64,000 bases of DNA from NCBI GenBank assembly GCA_016928775.1, contig JAFGKD010000013.1:1-64000 (forward strand), given 5' to 3'. A program made the position numbers and the translations under genes. Numbering within the stretch: the first letter of the stretch is position 1; every line of letters starts with the position of its first letter. This stretch comes from Candidatus Zhuqueibacterota bacterium. Lineage in GTDB: Bacteria > Zhuqueibacterota > Zhuqueibacteria > Residuimicrobiales > Krinioviventaceae. Shown here piece after piece: positions 48,184-56,601 of the stretch. The notes under the pieces were generated by a model. It worked only from the letters and a program-made list of their open reading frames with translations. It made no database searches and was not told the DNA's origin.

Positions 48184-48501
48184 CTACTCCTTTCTGAACA
48201 GAGTATTCTTTCCGCCGTATTGCTGAATGATCTCGGAAAACCTGGCCAAGGTTTGACCCGCTTCACCGCCCGGTGGCGATTGACGCCAGTGTGGCGACTC
48301 TTCGCCATCGTGATTGATGAGGATATGATCGTAATCCTGGCCAAGTAAAATCTCTTCCCAGGCACGACCGGCGCGTATTTGAATATCGCGCATTACGTCC
48401 GGTGTCAATTCTTTGCCGTGTTGCCGGGTTCTGGAGACAAGCTTTGGTGTCATTATCCCAACACAAGAGGGACCCGAAAGCAAAACAAAAAGAGTGGCCA
48501 T
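48184..48501 (-). pseudogene. Guanylate-kinase-like gene with an internal deletion
   Basis: The ORF encodes MATLFVLLSGPSCVG, the first part of a guanylate-kinase-like P-loop, and then jumps directly to IMTPKLVSRTRQHGKEL ... IQIRAGRAWEEI ... YDHILINHDGEESPHW, the C-terminal third of the same family. The P-loop Lys-Ser and the roughly 120 residues of nucleotide-binding domain and lid are missing, though the frame is kept. It cannot bind a nucleotide normally and is most likely a remnant. An ATG at 48555 is in frame but 48501 fits the family start. Confidence 0.7.
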
Positions 48502-48624
48502 CACCTGAAACCAAGAGTATATTATTGCATCAAACAGTAAAGAAAAAAGTAACAAAAGTTAATAAACTTTCGGAATAATTGCCATCAAAAACCTGGTTTT
48601 AGCCTGTGATTTAAAGTGACGCTG

Positions 48625-49062
48625 ATGAAAGGAAAATCGACATTGAGTACGAAAATCTATTTTATTGCGTTATTGCTGATCCTCCCATTCATTTTCACCT
48701 GCAGCGACAACATTGTTTCCGAGTGTGAGGTGTGTACGGACGAGCAGCAAACCGGAACCTTTACCTCGTTTAGCGATATTCAACAGAATATTTTTAATAA
48801 TAGTTGTGTCTCCTGTCACAGCGGCTCATCGCCTTCTGGCGGACTTGATTTATCGGAAGGAGCCGCTTACGACAATCTGGTCAACGTCGCAAGCACTGGC
48901 TCCAATTTACAAAGGGTTGTACCATTCAACAGTTCAGCCAGCTATCTGTTCAAGGTTTTGGATGGCACCGACGCGCCACTGATGCCACCCGGAGCCCGTT
49001 TGAGTCAAGCCAGGATCGACTCGGTGAAATCATGGATAAACCGCGGCGCAGCAAACGATTAG
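48625..49062 (+). CDS. Monoheme c-type cytochrome, lipoprotein
   Basis: About 145 residues. Signal with Cys in FTCSD (lipid anchor likely), a CEVC pair, then heme site CVSCH (Cys61, Cys64, His65) and the distal-Met region LMPPGARLS, ending IDSVKSWINRGA, as in small Planctomycete/Bacteroidetes-style cytochrome domains. Electron transfer in the periplasm or on the surface. First gene of a five-gene cluster. A TTG at 48643 with AAGGA upstream is an alternative start. Confidence 0.85.
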   Translation: MKGKSTLSTKIYFIALLLILPFIFTCSDNIVSECEVCTDEQQTGTFTSFSDIQQNIFNNSCVSCHSGSSPSGGLDLSEGAAYDNLVNVASTGSNLQRVVPFNSSASYLFKVLDGTDAPLMPPGARLSQARIDSVKSWINRGAAND

Positions 49063-49070
49063 GAGAGAGA

Positions 49071-49649
49071 ATGAAGTCATTTTTTATTTTTGTATTATTG
49101 TTTGTAGCAATCGGTACATCTGCCGAATTTCACGTTGACAAGGATCAGGATAACCGGGTTCAATTCTTTTCCGATGCACCCGTCGAAAAAATTGTCGGCA
49201 CGACATCGGAAATAGATGGCTATGTTGTATGGGAAGGCGACGATTACACCGCCAACAGTGAATTTTATTTTGAAGTTGATCTGACGTCCATTGATACAGG
49301 GATTGGGCTGCGAAATCGGCATATGCGTGACAACTATCTCGAGACGGATAAATATCCTTTCGCCTCTTATAAAGGGAAGATTGTAAAAGCAACGGATAAC
49401 CGGGATGATACTTTTACCTTTACGGCTTTGGGTACATTTGTCTTGCACGGTGTGGAGCGTAAAGTAGAAATCGATGGGAAAATAAGCAAAACAGAAAACG
49501 GCTACAAAGCGGAAAGTCAATTCGAAATCAAACTGGAAGACTATAATATTGAGCGACCGCAGTTCATGCTGTTGAAAATTGGTGAGGTGATCCAATTGGA
49601 CATCCGTTTTCATGCACAAGAATTTAAAGAGATCGGGAGTGATTCTTGA
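49071..49649 (+). CDS. YceI-family lipocalin-like protein
   Basis: About 192 residues from ATG 49071 with AGGAGAG. Signal peptide to GTSA, then the YceI barrel: VQFFSDAPVE, EVDLTSIDTGIGLRNRHMRD, FVLHGVERKVEIDGKI. YceI proteins bind isoprenoid or amide lipids such as quinones in the periplasm. Eight bases after the cytochrome gene; its end overlaps the TTG of the next gene. Confidence 0.9.
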   Translation: MKSFFIFVLLFVAIGTSAEFHVDKDQDNRVQFFSDAPVEKIVGTTSEIDGYVVWEGDDYTANSEFYFEVDLTSIDTGIGLRNRHMRDNYLETDKYPFASYKGKIVKATDNRDDTFTFTALGTFVLHGVERKVEIDGKISKTENGYKAESQFEIKLEDYNIERPQFMLLKIGEVIQLDIRFHAQEFKEIGSDS

Positions 49650-50470
49650 AACAGGTTTATATCTTTACAGTCCTTCTGTCAAGTTTGTCGTTTGCCCAGA
49701 GTTCTCGCTGGCAACGCGCAGAGCCCGTTCAAACGGATTTATATCTTTTTCATTCCCCATATGTCGCGATGCTACCGACGGCAGAGACATTGCAAAGAGG
49801 AGATTGGGAATTTGAAGTTTCACACCGGTTCAGCACGCCCATTTCCGAGGGAGAGCAAACGTTCTGGGGTATGGATGGGCCGGCTCTGATTCGACTGGCG
49901 CTCGGCTACGCGGTGAGCGACAAGATGATGATCCATGTCGGGCGCACAAATTTGCAGGATAATCTCGAGCTGCAACTAAAATACAAAGCGATTCAGATCA
50001 GGCAAAAGAACTTTCCTGTACTGATCGGATTTCGCGGTGGTGTGGCATATAATGGCGAGATATATGATCCAATAAAAAGTGACGCGAGACGATTTCAATA
50101 TTATGGGCAGGTCATCGTCAATACGATGATTCAGGATAAACTTGGATTTGGTGTGGTGCCGACCTATTTGTACAATGCCCACATTTTTTGTGTCGATCCA
50201 CAATATTCATTCACTTTGGGAAACTATCTGCAATATTATGTGTCGCCACACTGGAGTCTGTTGGCAGAATGGAATCCAACTGTCAGCGGCTGGCGGCAAA
50301 AATACGACTCGCTGACTCTGGGTGTGGAGCTGGAAACCGGCGGTCACTTTTTCAAAATATTTTTATCCAATAATGATAAAGTGAATACAAGTCAATATAG
50401 TGCCGGAGCGGATAAAGATTTTGCCCAAGGAGATTTCCGCATCGGTTTTATGATCACACGAACTTTTTAA
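49646..50470 (+). CDS. DUF5777 outer-membrane beta-barrel protein
   Basis: 274 residues. Signal LLSSLSFAQS, then alternating amphipathic strands with the DUF5777 phrases FHSPYVAMLPTAETL, GDWEFEVSHRF, IRLALGYAVSDKMMIHVGRT, ending in the aromatic MITRTF. Start is a TTG in a TTGA overlap with yceI and GGAG seven bases upstream. A pore or an attachment site for the cytochromes is conceivable; the function is unknown. Confidence 0.85.
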   Translation: MKQVYIFTVLLSSLSFAQSSRWQRAEPVQTDLYLFHSPYVAMLPTAETLQRGDWEFEVSHRFSTPISEGEQTFWGMDGPALIRLALGYAVSDKMMIHVGRTNLQDNLELQLKYKAIQIRQKNFPVLIGFRGGVAYNGEIYDPIKSDARRFQYYGQVIVNTMIQDKLGFGVVPTYLYNAHIFCVDPQYSFTLGNYLQYYVSPHWSLLAEWNPTVSGWRQKYDSLTLGVELETGGHFFKIFLSNNDKVNTSQYSAGADKDFAQGDFRIGFMITRTF

Positions 50471-50485
50471 TTTGTGGAGGTAAAT

Positions 50486-50671
50486 ATGAAAAAAAATATG
50501 GGAAGTACGGATAGAATTATTCGATTGATTATCGGCCTTGTCGTTATTGCGGCAGGTCTCGTCTTCAAAAGCTGGTGGGGATTGATTGGTGTTGTTCTGG
50601 TTATCACAGCATTGACGAGCTTTTGTCCACTCTATCTACCCTTTAAAATCAATACAGCAAAAAAAGAATAG
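50486..50671 (+). CDS. DUF2892 small membrane protein
   Basis: 61 residues from ATG 50486 with GGAGG. MGSTDRIIRLIIGLVVIAAG opens the two-helix DUF2892 fold, with ALTSFCPLYLPF between helix two and the tail. The same domain occurs fused to rhodaneses. Role unknown; it is the only inner-membrane part of the cluster. Confidence 0.88.
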   Translation: MKKNMGSTDRIIRLIIGLVVIAAGLVFKSWWGLIGVVLVITALTSFCPLYLPFKINTAKKE

Positions 50672-50691
50672 CAACCGAACAAGGAGAAATT

Positions 50692-51354
50692 ATGTCAAAG
50701 TCTGTTACTGTTTTTTTAATGATTCTCGTACTTTTAGCCGCTGATACATTTGCCCGACAAAAACGAGTTGCCCAGGTGCCAAATGGCAACAAATTCAATT
50801 GCATGACATGCCACACATCCAGCTTTGGCGGCGCACGCAACGATTTTGGCAAAGAGGTTGAGACGAGTTTTTTGGATGCCAATGGCGATGTTATTTGGGG
50901 ACAAGCGTTGGCTGCGCTGGACTCTGACCAGGATACGGCTTCCAATGGCGAAGAATTAGGTGATCCGACTGGAGAATGGGTGCAGGGTCAGGCAAATCCC
51001 GGCCAGGCAGATCTCGTGTCGAATCCGGGTGATCCGAACAGTACCGTAGGCGTCGCTTTTGCGGCGTATGGAGTGCCGAGTTCGTTCACCTTGCAAAATT
51101 ATCCGAATCCATTTAATCCATTGACCAATATAACATTTACGATTCCGAGTCATACAAACGTCACGCTGACAATCTATAACTCTCTTGGTGAGCCGATCCG
51201 TGAATTGGTGAATCAAAAGCTTCAGCCCGGGCATTACGAAATAGCCTGGGATGGACAGAATGAAACCGGAGAATTGATGAGCTCCGGCGTCTACCTCGCG
51301 CGTCTGCAAAGCGAAAACATCCAGAAGACGATTCGAATGCTTTTGATAAAGTAA
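50692..51354 (+). CDS. Secreted CxxCH protein with type IX sorting domain
   Basis: 220 residues. Signal peptide to TFARQ, a CMTCH motif (Cys37, Cys40, His41) in a Temptin-like domain (GGARNDFGKEVETSF, DSDQDTASNGEELGDPTGEW), then the sorting tail from about residue 130 (LQNYPNPFNPLTN, YNSLGEPIREL, SSGVYLARL). Either heme or a disulfide could occupy the motif. It should be displayed on the outside and may be the outermost piece of a redox chain with its four upstream neighbours. Confidence 0.83.
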   Translation: MSKSVTVFLMILVLLAADTFARQKRVAQVPNGNKFNCMTCHTSSFGGARNDFGKEVETSFLDANGDVIWGQALAALDSDQDTASNGEELGDPTGEWVQGQANPGQADLVSNPGDPNSTVGVAFAAYGVPSSFTLQNYPNPFNPLTNITFTIPSHTNVTLTIYNSLGEPIRELVNQKLQPGHYEIAWDGQNETGELMSSGVYLARLQSENIQKTIRMLLIK

Positions 51355-51366
51355 AAATTGACTATT

Positions 51367-51412
51367 CGGGGATATCACGAAAAACACTATTCCCGCTTTT
51401 GTTGCTTTTTAC
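51367..51412 (+). terminator. Rho-independent terminator of the cytochrome cluster
   Basis: CGGGGATA (51367-51374) pairs with TATTCCCG (51388-51395), eight pairs including one G-T, with a 13-base A-rich loop, followed by CTTTTGTTGCTTTTT. It starts 13 bases after the stop of the CxxCH protein gene. Confidence 0.55.
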
Positions 51413-51469
51413 ATTCACATTCCGCTGATAGCGACATCGTTATTTTCCGAAGAGTGGCCGGGCAATGGC

Positions 51470-52588
51470 TCAATCATTATCCGCATAATATCGACCGAGC
51501 TGCCGGACAATTTTTTGCTTCACCACCAGTGGATCGATGAGCCCGGTGTGGCGATAAATGATCTCCCCGTTCGGCGCGACGAGGATGGTGTGCGGCAAAG
51601 CGCCCGCCCATTCCGGATCGACTGCTTCTATCAGAGCATACACGTCAGTTGAATTAAAATGATAATTACGATTCGCCGCCAGATTCTCCCGTAAAAATTT
51701 TACAACCTGATCACGCTGATCTGGTTTGTCCGCGCTGATTGTGATGAACTCAAACTGGCGTCCGCGATACATGCGATTAATTTTCACCAACTCGGGGAAC
51801 TCGACGATACAGGGCCCGCACCAGGTTGCCCACACGTTGATCAGTCGGTAATTTTCTGTTTCATTTTTTATCAGCCTGGTGATGCCAAGAGAATCGATTT
51901 CTTCCACCGACACCGGCAGGGCCGCCCACTCCGCATCACTTTTTTCTACCCAGGAAACCTTGTCGATCCATTTCATCGAACAGCCAAAGACTTTTGTTGT
52001 CTCGACCGGCACCTCTTCATCCGCCAAAAGCGCCTCGATCGCGTTGATAGCGTCGCGGCTTTTTGGCTCGATATAGGGATTTTCTGTGTCGTCAATTCGT
52101 CCCTGATAGCGCAGGCGGCGATCCTTGTCAAAGATAAAAACATGCGGCGTTGCCATCGGCCCATATTTCAGGGCGACCTCCTGTGTATCGCCATCATATA
52201 AATAGGGAAAATTGTATTGTTTCTGTTTTGCCCGAATCTGCATCTCCTCGTAGCTATCTCCCAGATCGGAATAGCCCAATTCATCCAGGCGCACGGCTCC
52301 TGGATGGTTGGAGGAGATGGCCACAAATGCCACGCCTCGTTGCTTGTACTCTTTCACCATATTTATCATTTTATCCTCATAAGCCTGCGCTGTCGGGCAA
52401 TGATTCGCCGTGAAAATAAAAACAAAAAGCTCGGCTTTTTTGAAACTTTGCAGGGTTATTGTTTCTCCATCGGTGCTCAACAGCTTGAAATTTGGTGCCT
52501 TTGTACCAATGGCCAATGGTTTGACATCCGCTGCAAAAAGGTGCGATAGGGTGAGAAATGCCAGTGAAAAGATCATCAATAGACGCAT
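51470..52588 (-). CDS. Two-domain thioredoxin-like (redoxin + TlpA) protein
   Basis: 372 residues. Signal peptide to LFAA. The first domain (30-190) is a peroxiredoxin/redoxin fold with only one Cys at its active site (ANHCPTAQAY, Cys64). The second (235-372) is TlpA-like with the full WCGPC (Cys257, Cys260). Periplasmic thiol chemistry is expected, perhaps keeping the cytochrome cysteines of the convergent cluster reduced for heme attachment. Such fusions are uncommon. Confidence 0.88.
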   Translation of the reverse strand: MRLLMIFSLAFLTLSHLFAADVKPLAIGTKAPNFKLLSTDGETITLQSFKKAELFVFIFTANHCPTAQAYEDKMINMVKEYKQRGVAFVAISSNHPGAVRLDELGYSDLGDSYEEMQIRAKQKQYNFPYLYDGDTQEVALKYGPMATPHVFIFDKDRRLRYQGRIDDTENPYIEPKSRDAINAIEALLADEEVPVETTKVFGCSMKWIDKVSWVEKSDAEWAALPVSVEEIDSLGITRLIKNETENYRLINVWATWCGPCIVEFPELVKINRMYRGRQFEFITISADKPDQRDQVVKFLRENLAANRNYHFNSTDVYALIEAVDPEWAGALPHTILVAPNGEIIYRHTGLIDPLVVKQKIVRQLGRYYADND

Positions 52589-52665
52589 AACAGCTCCATA
52601 TTTCTTCTGCCTACAAGACGGTAATACGAATTAATTTTTTCTCCAGACTTTTTTATCTTATATTG

Positions 52666-53448
52666 TTAAAAATTAAAGTAGAGGAAAATTTTCCAGTCGT
52701 CCAGCTCCTTTTTCCAAACGATAAGATAATATCCGACATATTCGCCAGTGATCCAGTGGCCGATATCGACAACCATCTGCTCGTCTACGCTGCAGATGTC
52801 TTGCACCTCAAGGTTTATTGAAAATGCGGGATTCCGCATAAAATCGAATCTTTTTGTCATTGCTGCATGACCTTTGCTCATTTCCGAGCCGTTTAAATAG
52901 ACCGCATCCCGATAATAAAGTGTTTTGATCATCATGTCGGGATCGCGGCTATTGGCGTAATTGATCCATAGTGTACGCAGTGAGTCAAGCTCGTATGTAG
53001 CGGAGACTTTTTCCGAGGTGAACGGCAGGATAATATCCAGTTCCCTCAGCCAGTCGCCGCCAACTTTTCTCCAGGCAATAGCGTAAAACAGGCTATCGGT
53101 CACATTTTCTACAATATCCGCGCGATAAATCTTTCCAGTATCCAATACTTTTCGTTCACTGTGTTCATACAGCTTGTCAGATTGTGTTGTAGCCATGGAA
53201 ACAAAAAAGTTCTGTTTTTCCTCGACAAATTGACTAATGGGCAACTGGCCGAAAATATTTTCCTCGGGGAGCACCATCAACGCTTGTTTGAGATAGAGCT
53301 TCTCCAATTTTTGCGGCTTTTTATTAACATATTTAATCCATTTGGCACGGGCTCGAGCCAGGTCTTTTGATGGTAAGGCAAAAGATTCGGAAAAGGAGAT
53401 CAAAAGCACAGAGACCAAAGCTAGCGTATGATAACGTTTTGTTCTCAT
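52666..53448 (-). CDS. Secreted protein with two NTF2-like (SnoaL/DUF4440) domains
   Basis: 260 residues from ATG 53448 (GGAG upstream). Signal peptide to SFAL. Residues about 27-140 and 155-260 repeat one plan: KWIKYVNKKPQKLEKLYLKQAL against LWINYANSRDPDMMIKTLYYRDA, then FVEEKQNFF against HAAMTKRFDFM. This is an internal duplication of a cone-shaped ligand-binding or ketosteroid-isomerase-like fold. No catalytic residues can be assigned. Confidence 0.7.
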   Translation of the reverse strand: MRTKRYHTLALVSVLLISFSESFALPSKDLARARAKWIKYVNKKPQKLEKLYLKQALMVLPEENIFGQLPISQFVEEKQNFFVSMATTQSDKLYEHSERKVLDTGKIYRADIVENVTDSLFYAIAWRKVGGDWLRELDIILPFTSEKVSATYELDSLRTLWINYANSRDPDMMIKTLYYRDAVYLNGSEMSKGHAAMTKRFDFMRNPAFSINLEVQDICSVDEQMVVDIGHWITGEYVGYYLIVWKKELDDWKIFLYFNF

Positions 53449-53510
53449 TACATTCTCCAATATGATTATCGTCAATGAGCACGGCTTGAGAATTGGCGAA
53501 GGCACTCATT

Positions 53511-54533
53511 TTATTGGGAACTTGTATCCAGGCTTATCATCCATTCCAAAAGAAATAGCGCCGCCGGCAGATTTTCCTCAAAGGTTGGTTGAATCTCACT
53601 TTCGGGCAGGACAAATCCTGGATAGCTGCTGCGCGGGCGCAATTCAATGGTATAGGATGGAACACGCAAGAGCGCATAAAGCCAGTCATTGGTATCTCCA
53701 CTTGCCAGATAGAGACCCGAGGCCTGATCCGGCGTGTAGGTGACACCATGCACAGCTTTAATTTTGTCGGCCATGGTTTTCGCCAGGCTTTCCATCAACG
53801 TCTTATCAGGTGCCGGGCTATTGGTATAACCCCAGGGAAACAAAACAAGCTGCGAATAGCTGTGATAACTGATCAAGGCACTTGGTTCGATGTTCGTCAG
53901 AAAATCCCGGCATGCCCGGGTTTCCGGTTCGGAAAATGGTTCTGGTCCACGGTAGGTCTCCGAGAACGTATCGCCAGAAGATCCTGGGCCGCCCCATTGA
54001 TAACTGTAATTGCGATTCAGGTCAACACCATAGCTGCCATCGCCATTGTTGCGTCGGTTCTTGCGCCAGAGTCGATCCGAGGTTACGGAATAGTGATGTC
54101 CGTCCGGATTCACCATAGGGACAATCCAGATTTCCGTCTGATCAATCAAATTTTTTATTTGTGCCTGGGCGTCATAATTGTCCAGCAGATAACATGCAAT
54201 TTTTAGCGGCACTTCGACGGAAATCCATTCACGCGCATGATGAGCGCCCAACAGAACACCGACCTTTTCGTCTTCATCTGATTGAACGTTATCACTGATT
54301 TTTATCGCCCACAGATCACGCCCTTGCAGCGATTTTCCAATGGATGTAAAATCAGCAATACTTTCATGGGCTGCGGCAAGAGAATCCAGTTCCGACTGCA
54401 CCTCATCGTATGTATGATAAAGACCGGCATCAGGATCACCGGGCTCATCATCGCCGTCACAAATGCTGTTCATCAGTGTCAGGCTTGAGAACAAAAGTAC
54501 AAAGCCTACAAGTATTTTTTTTAGAATTTTCAT
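53511..54533 (-). CDS. M14-family zinc carboxypeptidase
   Basis: 340 residues from ATG 54533 (GGGGAG upstream). Signal/lipobox-like NSIC (Cys25). Zinc ligands His99 and Glu102 in HHAREW, the third His in SYHSYSQ; substrate Arg in LNRNYS; general base Glu in YTIELRP. It removes C-terminal residues outside the inner membrane. It lacks the usual propeptide, and its ATG overlaps the stop of the upstream small lipoprotein. Confidence 0.93.
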   Translation of the reverse strand: MKILKKILVGFVLLFSSLTLMNSICDGDDEPGDPDAGLYHTYDEVQSELDSLAAAHESIADFTSIGKSLQGRDLWAIKISDNVQSDEDEKVGVLLGAHHAREWISVEVPLKIACYLLDNYDAQAQIKNLIDQTEIWIVPMVNPDGHHYSVTSDRLWRKNRRNNGDGSYGVDLNRNYSYQWGGPGSSGDTFSETYRGPEPFSEPETRACRDFLTNIEPSALISYHSYSQLVLFPWGYTNSPAPDKTLMESLAKTMADKIKAVHGVTYTPDQASGLYLASGDTNDWLYALLRVPSYTIELRPRSSYPGFVLPESEIQPTFEENLPAALFLLEWMISLDTSSQ

Positions 54534-54985
54534 TTTCTCCCCTTTAGCCATTGAGAGGCATCCTGCGCGACAATTCGCACGGTCAAACCGGTATTTTGCA
54601 GATCACGAATATAGAGATCAAAGGCACGTGCAATGGCCGTGTCGCCATCCACCTGCCAAAAATCAACACCAGAGTTGATGACGGTTTGTAGCGCCGTCGA
54701 ATCCGGCACGTAAACATGTATCAGGCGCTGTACCAAATCCTGTTCCTCAATGGGAGTAGCGCTGAACGCCATTGGTTTTGTCATTTTGGTCGTTCGAACC
54801 ACAACATAGTCCGTTTCTTGCACAATGATTTCGGCGCCGGAATCGCGCAGCTCCTGGATTTGAGAGTCAGTCAGATTCGAAATTTTTTGCAGACCGGCAC
54901 CAACAGTTTGCCCCTCCGGCACTCGTCGCTCTCCACAGGAAATAACTAAAATAGAGAACAGCAGAATAGAACACATTATTTTCAT
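54530..54985 (-). CDS. Small lipoprotein coupled to the M14 peptidase
   Basis: About 151 residues. Lipobox VISCG, then two similar units: LRDSGAEIIVQETDYVVVRTT and INSGVDFWQVDGDTAIAR ... LQNTGLTVRIVAQDA. These beta-alpha-beta phrases resemble the propeptide-like modules found at the N-terminus of some M14 enzymes. A four-base ATGA overlap with the peptidase gene makes a chaperone or inhibitor role plausible; not established. Confidence 0.6.
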   Translation of the reverse strand: MKIMCSILLFSILVISCGERRVPEGQTVGAGLQKISNLTDSQIQELRDSGAEIIVQETDYVVVRTTKMTKPMAFSATPIEEQDLVQRLIHVYVPDSTALQTVINSGVDFWQVDGDTAIARAFDLYIRDLQNTGLTVRIVAQDASQWLKGRK

Positions 54986-55063
54986 TAGGTGGCGCCCCTT
55001 TCTTTTTAATAAAGTTAGCAAGGAGATTTTATATTAACTTATAGTTCGCGCATGATTCGAGGT

Positions 55064-55648
55064 CTATTTCAGGAGTGGCAGCATAGCTTGAGTGAGGTCG
55101 TCAAAAACGAGTCTGGTGGTTTCACTCATTGCTGCAACAATATCCTCGACTGTTCCTCCGGCGATCGGCATTTCTTTATCGATGGTTATCGTGAGCAGCG
55201 GTTTGCGTGCGTCAAAGTTTGTCAGTTCAAAAGTGACAGAAATGAAGGCTTTATGTTCATTCTCGTAGCTCATCTCTTCAAAGTGGTTGACGCGTCCAAA
55301 AAGTGAAAAGCTGTCCATGCCGCGCGGGACGTCCAAAACCACCGCATCAAACAAACCGCTCCTCTCAAAATAATGCGCAGCTTTATGGGTGAGAAGACTG
55401 CCGGGGGTCATCACCCAGCGACGAAAGTTATCATATTTGACCTCATATAGTGATGTTCTATACATCATTTTATCATACTTGAGCATGGGAGCAGCGTCAA
55501 AATCCTGGATATGCAGCACACGCCCGGACGAAGAAACCGGTTGCGACAGATGTTGCCACTCCAAAGTGTAATAGTGGGTCTCCGGCATCTTTGTGCACGA
55601 GGCCAAACAGAAACATCCAATTGCCACGAACAGATATTTAGCGATCAA
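55064..55648 (-). CDS. ABC transporter auxiliary lipoprotein (PqiC/ABC_trans_aux-like)
   Basis: About 194 residues from a TTG at 55648, which has AAGGAG eight bases upstream and avoids overlapping mlaD; the ORF is open to 55717. Lipobox CLASC, then YYTLEW ... VLHIQDFDAAPMLKYDKMMYRTS, the YY(T/S)L and 'dRmvYR' signature of the auxiliary family, and a C-terminal FDDLTQAML. These lipoproteins pair with MCE proteins at the outer membrane in phospholipid transport. Last gene of the Mla operon. Confidence 0.8.
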   Translation of the reverse strand: MIAKYLFVAIGCFCLASCTKMPETHYYTLEWQHLSQPVSSSGRVLHIQDFDAAPMLKYDKMMYRTSLYEVKYDNFRRWVMTPGSLLTHKAAHYFERSGLFDAVVLDVPRGMDSFSLFGRVNHFEEMSYENEHKAFISVTFELTNFDARKPLLTITIDKEMPIAGGTVEDIVAAMSETTRLVFDDLTQAMLPLLK

Positions 55649-55673
55649 TATGTACTCCTTCTCTTTGACTTGA

Positions 55674-56570
55674 TCATTCCAATTCGCGTTGCGGCGGGTA
55701 AGTTTTTCGAACGACATTCCAGGGTCGTTCCTTAATGGTTTGACTAAAATCGTTTAGATTTTCCGTCATCGAGTTCAAATTTGTCATAATCTGATTGTAT
55801 TGTTGTTGGTTTTCGAACAGCGAGCGATCAACCTCGGACAGGACAATATCCAGACTGTTAAGGGTCGTGATACTTTGGCTGAGCAGTTTTTCCAAATGAT
55901 GTATACTATTGGTCAGCGAGGCATCATTGCTGACAACAATCTCCTTGGCCGCCAAAGTCAGCGTGTTCACCTCGGCGATTACGGAATTCATATTTTCCAG
56001 TGTCACCTGCAGATTTTTTTCTGTCACTTGTGCGATCTGGTTTAATGAGGCGATCATTTCGGAGATCCGTTTTTTATTGTTCTCGTTGAGCAGATCGTTC
56101 ATACCGTGCAAAAGTGCTGTCAGCTCGTCGATAGCTGTTGATGCAACGCCGGACATTTGCGCAAAGCCAGTGACTTCCTCGGAAGGTATGAGAGCGCCAG
56201 ATTCAAGAAGCGACGCCTCCGGTGTGCCGGAGGTGATTTCAATATAGGTTGATCCCATTATGCCAATAGTTGTCATAAAAGCGCGACTATTGGTGCGGAT
56301 GGGAGTGTTTTTTTCGACCTGCAAAACCACTTCTGCGCCCGGGTAGCCATCATCAGCCAGGCGAACATCGATGACACTTCCCACCTGCAAACCCGCATAT
56401 CGCACTGCCGAGCCTTTTTCAATGCCGCCGACGTAGCGAAAACGTGTTAGATATATTTCTTTTTCCGAAAAAGAATTCATGCCAACAATGATCGCTAAAA
56501 AAACGACAAACAAAAGAACACTTGTCGTGATAAAAATCCCCGCTTTTATTTCGCTCGCCTTATAATCCAT
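55674..56570 (-). CDS. mlaD: MlaD/MCE-domain substrate-binding protein
   Basis: 298 residues. One N-terminal membrane helix (KAGIFITTSVLLFVVFLAIIV split across 10-30), the MCE domain (YVGGIEKGSAVRYAGLQVGSV ... GIMGSTYIEIT), then a long coiled-coil tail rich in Asn, Leu and Ser (about 140-285). MCE hexamers form the lipid channel above the MlaFE core. Confidence 0.93.
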   Translation of the reverse strand: MDYKASEIKAGIFITTSVLLFVVFLAIIVGMNSFSEKEIYLTRFRYVGGIEKGSAVRYAGLQVGSVIDVRLADDGYPGAEVVLQVEKNTPIRTNSRAFMTTIGIMGSTYIEITSGTPEASLLESGALIPSEEVTGFAQMSGVASTAIDELTALLHGMNDLLNENNKKRISEMIASLNQIAQVTEKNLQVTLENMNSVIAEVNTLTLAAKEIVVSNDASLTNSIHHLEKLLSQSITTLNSLDIVLSEVDRSLFENQQQYNQIMTNLNSMTENLNDFSQTIKERPWNVVRKTYPPQRELE

Positions 56571-56601
56571 AAGTGAACCTTGATGTTAATCAATATTTGT
56601 T

